A model generated the notes under the pieces. It was given only the letters and a program-made list of their open reading frames with translations, made no database searches and had not been told where the DNA came from. From Nonomuraea rubra (GTDB lineage: Bacteria > Actinomycetota > Actinomycetes > Streptosporangiales > Streptosporangiaceae), in NCBI RefSeq assembly GCF_014207985.1, contig NZ_JACHMI010000001.1:5625001-5689000 (forward strand): a stretch of DNA of 64,000 bases, written 5' to 3'. The number at the start of each line of letters is the position of its first letter. Within the stretch, counting starts at the first letter, position 1. This document shows, in pieces, positions 57,797-64,000 of this stretch. The translations under genes and the position numbers were made by a program.

Positions 57797-59248
57797 TCAG
57801 CGCTGCAGGGTGAGCAGGCCCGGCCGGTAGGGCAGCAGGCCGTAGTCGCCGCCGGAGCTGGGGCTGCGTCCTTGGTAGAGGAGTTGCAGGTTACAGGGAT
57901 CGACGGTGAAGGTCTGGTCCGCGCTGGTGCGGATCAGCTCGCCGTGGCTGATGTCGTTGGTCCAGGTGGCGCCGCTGTTGGCCTTGCCGGCGAACGGGTT
58001 GCTCTCGGTGGCGGCCTGGGGCGTCCACGAGCCGTTCAGGCTGGTGGCGGTGAAGGAGCGGAAGTAGCGGCCCTGGGAGCCGATCGCTTCGACGATCATG
58101 AGGTACTTGTTCTGGCCCTGGAGCTTGTAGACCTGGACGGCCTCGAACAGGTTGTTGGTGGTGTCGCTCATGATCACGGTGGAGGTGCTGCCGAAGCTGC
58201 CGGGGAAGTTGCCGATCGGCATGCTCGCCCGGTAGATCTTGCCGTTGTCGCCGGCGAAGAACAGGTACATGTTCGTGCTGTCACCGATGAGCGTCTGGTC
58301 GATGGGGCCGGTGCCGGAGCCGGAGATGCTGCCGGAGAAGAGCACCTGCTGCGCGGACCAGCCGTTCGGGTTGGTCGGGTCGCTGGAGGTGCGGTAGGAG
58401 AAGGCGGTGCCGCCCCACTGGTAGGCCAGCACCCAGATGTTCCTCGGGGCGAAGTAGAACAGCGTGGGGGCGACCGTGGAGTTGGTCATCGCGTTCTGGC
58501 TGGCCGAGGCCATCTCCGACCAGTTGGAGAAGAGGCCGAAGTTCATCGAGCCCCACCTCGTGCCCGTGTCGTGCGTGGTGGCGTAGACGAGGTGGCGGCC
58601 GTTGTAGGGGGCGACGGTGAAGTCCTTGAGCGAGACCCAGCCCGACCTCGGGGTCGCCAGCACGCCGGTCGACGACCAGCGGTAGGAGGAGGGGAGGTCG
58701 CACTGGCCGGGGTTACCGGTGCCGCCGTCCACCCGGACGAGCTGCCACTGCTGGTTGTTGCCGCCCCAGTCGTCGTACTGGACGATGTTGGCGCCGTCGC
58801 TGGTGGAGGCGCCCTGGACCTCCAGGGCCTTGTTGCTGTGGCGCGAGATGAGCCGCACGTGGCCGTCGGAGCTGTCGGCGAGCCTCCATTGCTGGTTGGT
58901 GCCGTTGAGGTCGGTCCACTGGACGATCGCGCCGCCGTTGGCGGTCGAGAAGTTGTAGACGTCGAGGACCTTGCCGGAGTGGCGGGACTTGAGGCGGTAG
59001 TAGCCGCCGCCGGAGTCGACGAACTGCCACTGCTGCTGGTTCTGGTTGTTGCGGGTCCACTGGGTGATGCGGGCGCCGTCGTTGGTGGCGAGGTTGTAGA
59101 CGTCCAGGGCCTTGCCGCTGTTGCGGTTGACCAGGACGTACCAGGCGTTGGTGTCGACGGTGGCCGCGCCGGCGGGCTGCGTGGCGACGAACAGGCTCGC
59201 CAGTAAGGTGGCCACCGTCGCCACGACGGACAGGGGTCTGAATCTCAC
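57797..59248 (-). CDS. Secreted GH62 alpha-L-arabinofuranosidase with ricin-type lectin domain
   Basis: The 483-residue protein starts at GTG 59248 (AAAGG about 9 nt upstream). A Sec signal peptide ends at QPAGA. Residues 30-170 are a ricin-type beta-trefoil (CBM13) with three QxW repeats (NQQQWQF, NQQWRL, NQQWQL). Residues 185-483 are GH62: [39 protein letters not shown] with the catalytic Asp, then [20 protein letters not shown] and the GH62 end. It removes single arabinose branches from arabinoxylan or arabinan. Third gene of the operon; its lectin domain is almost identical to that of the next enzyme. Confidence 0.92.
   Translation of the reverse strand: MRFRPLSVVATVATLLASLFVATQPAGAATVDTNAWYVLVNRNSGKALDVYNLATNDGARITQWTRNNQNQQQWQFVDSGGGYYRLKSRHSGKVLDVYNFSTANGGAIVQWTDLNGTNQQWRLADSSDGHVRLISRHSNKALEVQGASTSDGANIVQYDDWGGNNQQWQLVRVDGGTGNPGQCDLPSSYRWSSTGVLATPRSGWVSLKDFTVAPYNGRHLVYATTHDTGTRWGSMNFGLFSNWSEMASASQNAMTNSTVAPTLFYFAPRNIWVLAYQWGGTAFSYRTSSDPTNPNGWSAQQVLFSGSISGSGTGPIDQTLIGDSTNMYLFFAGDNGKIYRASMPIGNFPGSFGSTSTVIMSDTTNNLFEAVQVYKLQGQNKYLMIVEAIGSQGRYFRSFTATSLNGSWTPQAATESNPFAGKANSGATWTNDISHGELIRTSADQTFTVDPCNLQLLYQGRSPSSGGDYGLLPYRPGLLTLQR
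58738..59165 (-). repeat. Lectin-domain duplication, copy A (in GH62 gene)
   Basis: About 430 bp encoding the ricin-type domain are nearly identical to 60781-61207 in the GH43 gene. Long stretches match base for base, for example around 59030-59130 versus 61073-61173. The flanking signal peptides and catalytic domains are unrelated. This indicates recent duplication or gene conversion. Confidence 0.9.
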
Positions 59249-59263
59249 ATCGGTGCCTTTCGA

Positions 59264-61279
59264 TCAGGGAGTGGTGAGGTCGAAGCGGCGCACGGTGACC
59301 GCGCCGCCGAGTGACCGGGTGGCGTAGTTGAAGATCCCGAAGCGGTAGCCCATGAAGAACTGCCAGGCGTTGTTGAGCGTGAACGCCGGGCCGAGGCCGA
59401 CGAAGGTGCTGCCGTCTGTGCTGTAGGAGAAGCGGGCCTGCCTGCCGGAGCCCGGGCGGATGTCGGCGTTGACCCGCAGCCAGATGCGGCCTCCTGAGAT
59501 GTTCGCGCCTGCCGCCTCGGTGCCGGTGCCGGTCGTCTGCCACGAGCTGTTCATGGTCAGGCCGTTGGTCATCACGACCCGGTTGACGCCGTTGTCGCGT
59601 TTGACGCCGATCCACGCCGACTGGTCGCGGAGCATGGCCAGCCCGGCGCGGTCGCCGTCGGCCAGCTGGGAGTAGTCGAGTTCGATCGTCGCCGTCGAGG
59701 ACGGGCCCTGGATGCGGTGGGTCAGCGTGTTGCGGGCGTTGTAGAGGTCGTTCGTGACGGTCGCGGTCTGCAGGCGCAGGCCGTTGCCGGTGGAGAAGCG
59801 GCTGGTGTCGGGGTTGTGGTTCCACTCCCAGCGGTGGCCGAGGCTGCCCGAGGTGAAGGCGTCGGGGCCGATCATGGGCGCGACGGTGCGGCTGGTCTGG
59901 ATGTTCGGCTTGGGGTAGGTGGCTCCCCAGGCGCCGTTGACGGTCTGGAGGGTCGGCCAGTCGCCGCTCCAGGTGATCGGCGCGAGCGCCGGGACGCGGC
60001 CGCCGGGGTAGGCGTCGACGAACGACATGTAGTACCAGTCGCCGTTCTGGGTCTGGACGAGGCCGCCCTGGTGGGGGACACCGCCGCCGGAGATGGGGCC
60101 GGGCAGGTCGAGCAGGACCTGGCGCATCTCGTACGGGCCCCACGGCGAGGTGGAGCGGAGCACGTACTGGCCGTTGGCGGGGCGGGTCAGCCAGATGTAG
60201 TAGTAGCCGTTGCGCTTGTAGAAGCGGGCGCCCTCCAGGGTGCCGACGCTGCTCGGGGTCTGGAACACCTGCTGGGCGCGCACCTGGCCGAGCCCGTCGG
60301 CGGAGAGCTGGGCGACGCTGATGGTGCCGTTGCCGTAGGCGACGTACATGGTGTCGTCGGTGTCGATCAGCAGGCCGGCGTCGTAGTAGCAGTTGTTGAT
60401 CTGCGAGCGCTTGGTCCAGGTGCCGTCCACGGCGGAGGCGGTGTAGACGTAGGTGCGGTTGAACTCGACGCAGCCGATCCAGTAGTAGGTGCTGTTGCTG
60501 GGCCGGTAGTTCAGGGTCGAGGCCCAGATGCCCTTGACGTACGCCCGGCCGCCGCTGAGGTCGTAGGCGGCCGAGCCGAAGTCGAGCCTCGGGACCGAGT
60601 GGCCGGCGTACTCCCAGTCGACCAGGTTGTAGGAGCGCAGGATCGGCGCGCCCGGGGAGTAGTGCATGGTCGAGGCCGAGTAGTAGTAGGCGTCGCCGAC
60701 CCGGATGATGTCGCCGTCGGCGAAGTCCTGCCACACGACCGGGTTGGTGTAGGAGCCGCCGGTGCCGGTGGTGACCGGGACGAGCTGCCATTGCTGGTTG
60801 GCGCCGCCCCAGTCGTCGTACTGGACGATGTTGGCGCCGTCGGCGGTGGAGGCGTTCTGCACTTCGAGGGCCTTGCTGCTGTGGCGGTTGATCAGGCGGA
60901 CGTGGCCGCCGTCGGAGTCGGCGAGCCTCCATTGCTGGTTGGTGCCGTTGAGGTCGGTCCACTGCACGACGGCGCCGCCGTTGGCGGTGGAGAAGCCGGA
61001 GACGTCGAGGACCTTGCCGGAGTGGCGGGACTTGAGGCGGTAGTAGCCGCCGCCGGAGTCGACGAACTGCCACTGCTGCTGGTTCTGGTTGTTGCGGGTC
61101 CACTGGGTGATGCGGGCGCCGTCGTTGGTGGCGAGGTTGTAGACGTCCAGGGCCTTGCCGCTGTTGCGGTTGACCAGCACGTACCAGGCATTCGTGTCCA
61201 CGGTCGCGGCCGACGCCTGGGGTGTGAGGAAGACGGTCACGAGCAGCAGGGACGAGATGACCGCGAGCACGCGTCTCAC
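59264..61279 (-). CDS. Secreted GH43 enzyme with ricin-type lectin domain
   Basis: I start at GTG 61279, which overlaps the GH127 stop (GTGA) and has GGAGG 6 nt upstream, giving 671 residues. Although the frame is open further upstream, this start gives the signal peptide MRRVLAVISSLLLVTVFLTPQASA. Next come a beta-trefoil of three QxW repeats (about 27-160) and a five-bladed GH43 propeller: TNPVVWQDFADGDIIRVGDAYYYSAST with the catalytic Asp, DLSGGRAYVKGIWASTLNY, and GTLEGARFYKRNGYYYI with the acid Glu. The C-terminal part from about 475 is a concanavalin-like beta-sandwich of beta-xylosidase type. Likely a beta-xylosidase or arabinofuranosidase on arabinoxylan/arabinan. Confidence 0.9.
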   Translation of the reverse strand: MRRVLAVISSLLLVTVFLTPQASAATVDTNAWYVLVNRNSGKALDVYNLATNDGARITQWTRNNQNQQQWQFVDSGGGYYRLKSRHSGKVLDVSGFSTANGGAVVQWTDLNGTNQQWRLADSDGGHVRLINRHSSKALEVQNASTADGANIVQYDDWGGANQQWQLVPVTTGTGGSYTNPVVWQDFADGDIIRVGDAYYYSASTMHYSPGAPILRSYNLVDWEYAGHSVPRLDFGSAAYDLSGGRAYVKGIWASTLNYRPSNSTYYWIGCVEFNRTYVYTASAVDGTWTKRSQINNCYYDAGLLIDTDDTMYVAYGNGTISVAQLSADGLGQVRAQQVFQTPSSVGTLEGARFYKRNGYYYIWLTRPANGQYVLRSTSPWGPYEMRQVLLDLPGPISGGGVPHQGGLVQTQNGDWYYMSFVDAYPGGRVPALAPITWSGDWPTLQTVNGAWGATYPKPNIQTSRTVAPMIGPDAFTSGSLGHRWEWNHNPDTSRFSTGNGLRLQTATVTNDLYNARNTLTHRIQGPSSTATIELDYSQLADGDRAGLAMLRDQSAWIGVKRDNGVNRVVMTNGLTMNSSWQTTGTGTEAAGANISGGRIWLRVNADIRPGSGRQARFSYSTDGSTFVGLGPAFTLNNAWQFFMGYRFGIFNYATRSLGGAVTVRRFDLTTP
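60781..61207 (-). repeat. Lectin-domain duplication, copy B (in GH43 gene)
   Basis: Partner of the repeat at 58738-59165, at a constant offset of 2043 bp. Differences are scattered single bases (for example CACTG/CATTG near the 5' edge and GTTGCC/GCGCC next to it). Direct repeats this long and near could recombine and delete or fuse the two enzymes. Confidence 0.9.
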
Positions 61280-63990
61280 AGGAACCTCCAGAGGTTGGCG
61301 TTCGCGCCGTTGTCGTCGGCGAGCACGACCTGCGCGCCCTGCGAGGTGCCGGCCAGGCCGAGGACGCGGCCGCCGTTGGCGCACTGGATGCGGAAGGTGG
61401 CGCCCGGCCCGTAGCGCAGGCGCCAGCGGTGGTCGGCGGTGCCGTTGTCGGCCCACTGCACGACGCGCGACCCCGCCGCGGTGCCCATGCTCTCCACGCC
61501 CAGCACCTTCTGGCTGTGGGAGTTGCGCAGCCGCAGGTAGCCGCCCGTGTCGGCGATCGCCGTCCACAGGTGGTCGGCGGTGCCGGTGTCGCCCCACTGG
61601 ACGACGAGCGCGCCGTCGGCCGTGGACATGCCGGTGACGCCGAGCACCATGCCGGTGCCCGCGTTCTGGATGCGCCGCGTGCCGTTCGGCACGAACCGCC
61701 ACTGGTTGTCCGGGCTGCCGTTGTCGGAGTCCTGCACCACCTGGGCGCCGTTGGCGGTCGAACCGTTCTGGACGCCGAGCAGCTTGGAGCTGTGCACGTT
61801 GCGGATCTTGACGGAGCCGTCGCCGGCGTCGGTGACCGTCCAGCGGTGGTCGGCGGTGCCGGTGTCGCCCCATTGGAGCACCCGGGCGCCGTCGGCCGTG
61901 GACATGTTCTCGACGCCGAGCACCTTGCCGCTGTGCACGTTGCGGAAGCGCAGGGCGGTGCCGTCCACGACCGGGATCCAGTCGTGGTCGGCGGTGCCGT
62001 TGTCGGTCCACTGCAGGGCCAGGCCGCCGTCGGCGGTGGACATGTCCCGGATGCCGAGGGCGAGCCCGCTGGCCGCGTTGACCAGCCGGAAGCTCGCCGC
62101 GCCGCCGCCGGTGTTCCAGTAGACGACGTAGTTGTGGCCGTGGGCGTCGTAGAACGGGCGCAGGTTGACGGACGCGCCGCTCGCGGTGGCGGTGAAGGCC
62201 AGGGACGAGGTGCTGGTCCGGGTGATCGAGGAGGGGGTCAGGGTCGGGGCCGAGGACAGGCTCGTGTCGCCGTAGTCGCCGGACAGCACGACCGGGCCGT
62301 AGGTGACGGCCTGCACGCCGGGGTTGTCGTTGGCGGCCCTCATGACCACCCGCATGGGCAGCCGTACGGTCACGGTGTCGCCCGGCGTCCACGATCGGGT
62401 GAGGTCGGCGTAGGTGCCGGGGGTGGTGGCGAGGTCCTGCTGGGCTCCGTTGACGCTGATCGTCGCGCCCTGGGTCCAGGACGGGATGCGGATGCGCATC
62501 GTCCACGATCCGCTCGCGTTGCCGGTGACCTGGAGCGAGGTGGTGTCGCCGACCGGGTAGGAGGTGGTCTGGGTGACGGTGATGCCGCGCCGGCTCCAGT
62601 CGAGGGTGGAGGGCACGAACAGGTTCACGAACAGCGTGGTGCCGTTGTGGAAGTAGATCGAGTCCATCAGCTTGGTGTTGGTCTCGATCCCGGTGCCCTG
62701 GCAGCACCAGAAGGAGTTGTAGTCGGTGCTCCAGGTGCCGCCGCCCCAGGCCGGGCCGACCCCTCGCCGCCCGCCGGGGTTGAGCGGGGTGAAGTAGGTG
62801 ACGTGCCCGCGCGCGTCGGCCGGGTTCTGCTGCCCGATGAGGTGGTTGAGCAGGGCGTTCTCGTAGTAGTCGAAGTAGTCGGCGCGCGACGGCGACAGCA
62901 GCCACAGCTCCCGGGTGAGCTTGAGCATGTTGTAGGTGTTGCACGCCTCGCCGGTGTCCCTGGCCAGGTGGGCGGCGATCGCGTTGGGGGCGCGGAAGTG
63001 CTCGGCCTGGCTGTTGGAGCCGTTGACGTACGTGTGCGCGCCGACCGTGATGGACCAGGCGTTGGCGGCGATGTCGCGGTAACGGGTGGTGCCCGTCGCC
63101 TTGTACTCCCGGGCCGCCCCGATCCACTTGGGCACCTGCGTGTTGGCGTGCAGTCCGTTGAGCCGGTCCTGGTTCGCGGCCAGCGGGTCGAACACGGCGG
63201 CGTGGTCGAACCGCTGGGCCGTGGCCAGCCAGCGGGAGTCGCCGGTCAGCTGGTACAGGTCCGTCAGCACGGCGTTCATGCCGCCGAACTCGGTGCCGAG
63301 CATGGCCTGCATCTGGCTCGTGCTCAGCCGTGACGTGCGGGCGTCCACCCACCCCGCCAGGGCCAGCAGGACGGTCCTGGCCTGGTTGCCGCCGATCAGC
63401 CGCCAGACGTCCAGCAGCCCGGCCAGGGTCTTGTGGATGCAGTAGTACGGCACGTTGCCGTTGCTCAGCGTGCGGTTCTCCACGGCCGTGATGTCCGACT
63501 CCGGGAAACCGGACAGGTATCCGCCGCTGAACCCGGCGGCGCCGTTGTTGGCCTGGCACTTGGCCAGCTCGGCCACCATGTAGGTGGCCTTGTCCCGGCA
63601 GGTGGTGTCGCCGAGCACCGCGTACGCCTGCGCCCACGCCGTCAGGAAGTGGCCCTGCATGTGGGACCGGAACGGGAAGCTCGGCGCGTCCCAGCCGCCG
63701 TTGGCCGCCGCGCCGCCGGTGGACAGGCGGTGGTTGGCCCGGAAGACGTACAGCAGCCGGTCGACATCGACGAAGCGCAGATAGCTCAGCGTGCGGTTCT
63801 GGTTGTCCAGCCAGCGGCCGGAGGTCAGCCGGACCTGGCCGAGGTCGAACTCGTAGGCTGACACGCCGAGGTCGGGCCTGGCCCAGGGGAGCGCGGCCAG
63901 GGCGGGGGACGCGCCGGCCACCTGGCCGGTGACCGAGAGCGCGGCGGTGGCTCCAGTGGCCTGAAGGAACTGACGACGGCTCAAGGACAT
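61276..63990 (-). CDS. GH127 beta-L-arabinofuranosidase with two C-terminal lectin trefoils
   Basis: The 904-residue protein starts at ATG 63990 (AGGAG 5 nt upstream) with a Tat signal, SRRQFLQATGATAALSV. Residues 45-620 are GH127 (DUF1680). The zinc and nucleophile set of HypBA1-type enzymes is kept: Glu348-x-Cys350 (GEACNTYNM) and Cys429-Cys430 (FWCCQGTG); Glu330 is the probable acid/base. After about residue 655 come six lectin repeats with a common VLGV...STADG...VVQW...GTADHxW pattern, equal to two ricin-type beta-trefoils. It is the first visible gene of the arabinan operon; the promoter lies beyond the window edge. The enzyme removes beta-L-arabinofuranose, for example from hydroxyproline-linked arabino-oligosaccharides. 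Confidence 0.92.
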   Translation of the reverse strand: MSLSRRQFLQATGATAALSVTGQVAGASPALAALPWARPDLGVSAYEFDLGQVRLTSGRWLDNQNRTLSYLRFVDVDRLLYVFRANHRLSTGGAAANGGWDAPSFPFRSHMQGHFLTAWAQAYAVLGDTTCRDKATYMVAELAKCQANNGAAGFSGGYLSGFPESDITAVENRTLSNGNVPYYCIHKTLAGLLDVWRLIGGNQARTVLLALAGWVDARTSRLSTSQMQAMLGTEFGGMNAVLTDLYQLTGDSRWLATAQRFDHAAVFDPLAANQDRLNGLHANTQVPKWIGAAREYKATGTTRYRDIAANAWSITVGAHTYVNGSNSQAEHFRAPNAIAAHLARDTGEACNTYNMLKLTRELWLLSPSRADYFDYYENALLNHLIGQQNPADARGHVTYFTPLNPGGRRGVGPAWGGGTWSTDYNSFWCCQGTGIETNTKLMDSIYFHNGTTLFVNLFVPSTLDWSRRGITVTQTTSYPVGDTTSLQVTGNASGSWTMRIRIPSWTQGATISVNGAQQDLATTPGTYADLTRSWTPGDTVTVRLPMRVVMRAANDNPGVQAVTYGPVVLSGDYGDTSLSSAPTLTPSSITRTSTSSLAFTATASGASVNLRPFYDAHGHNYVVYWNTGGGAASFRLVNAASGLALGIRDMSTADGGLALQWTDNGTADHDWIPVVDGTALRFRNVHSGKVLGVENMSTADGARVLQWGDTGTADHRWTVTDAGDGSVKIRNVHSSKLLGVQNGSTANGAQVVQDSDNGSPDNQWRFVPNGTRRIQNAGTGMVLGVTGMSTADGALVVQWGDTGTADHLWTAIADTGGYLRLRNSHSQKVLGVESMGTAAGSRVVQWADNGTADHRWRLRYGPGATFRIQCANGGRVLGLAGTSQGAQVVLADDNGANANLWRFL

Positions 63991-64000
63991 GTGGACTCCT

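Noticed and set aside
61280..63637. Long open frame continuing upstream of the GH43 gene (1457 codons in total)
   Set aside because: It overlaps the GH127 gene on the same strand in another frame. GTG 61279 has a ribosome binding site and is followed by a signal peptide, and the extension shows no domain.

Overview
The window is chromosomal DNA from a high-GC actinomycete. GTG starts and ATGA/GTGA start-stop overlaps are frequent, there is an AfsR/SARP regulator and a spore-associated (SapA-like) secreted protein, and secreted arabinan-degrading enzymes carry ricin-type lectin domains. This repertoire fits the Streptosporangiales (Nonomuraea-like), but no rRNA or other marker gene is present to prove it. 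I saw no tRNA, rRNA, CRISPR array, insertion sequence or phage gene.

Left part, about 1-12.4 kb. The left edge holds the start of a minus-strand RiPP-like operon. A 19-residue peptide gene with a strong ribosome binding site is followed by a perfect 14-bp hairpin and then by a gene for an MccB-like (ThiF-fold) adenylyltransferase with a probable peptide-recognition domain. The rest of the operon lies outside the window. A SARP-NB-ARC-TPR regulator is divergent from it, and its promoter shows three heptamers at 11-bp spacing placed 8 bp from a -10 box. Next come a trehalose-synthase-type glycosyltransferase, a SIS sugar-phosphate isomerase, a double-cupin protein and a membrane-anchored NB-ARC-TPR protein in one operon, then a divergent GH13 glucosidase and an EntS-like exporter.

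Middle part, about 12.5-27.9 kb, is mixed: an Ada/AlkA repair protein lacking the usual catalytic Asp, a lipoprotein, the SapA-like protein, a monooxygenase remnant, a TAP-like hydrolase, small membrane proteins, a DUF5685 protein with a very Cys-rich tail, a TetR/SDR pair around a perfect operator, and a GntR-CaiB-HMG-CoA lyase set interrupted by remnants of hydantoinase A and an isochorismatase-like amidase. A metallophosphoesterase, a DUF2306 protein and a flavin monooxygenase follow.

Catabolic part, about 28-42.7 kb. A copper amine oxidase and an amino acid permease lie next to a TetR-LysR regulator pair, followed by an amidohydrolase and a nitrilase-family amidase. Divergently, an NCS1 permease, aldehyde dehydrogenase, GMC oxidoreductase fused in frame to RidA, DUF1028 protein and M20 amidohydrolase form one tightly overlapping operon. 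Together they look like uptake and stepwise oxidation and hydrolysis of a nitrogen compound containing an alcohol or amine. The substrate is unknown.

Right part, about 44.2-64 kb. One 11-kb minus-strand operon encodes two serine hydrolases, a Dpp-type peptide ABC transporter (with a permease-ATPase fusion), an M20 peptidase, a COG3375-type GNAT and an NSAR/OSBS-type racemase, followed by a PucR regulator. The GNAT, racemase and M20 set matches the known succinylation-racemisation-desuccinylation route from D- to L-amino acids, here apparently fed by imported D-amino-acid-containing peptides. The window ends with a secreted arabinan-utilisation operon (GH127, GH43, GH62), in which the lectin domains of two enzymes are recently duplicated copies.
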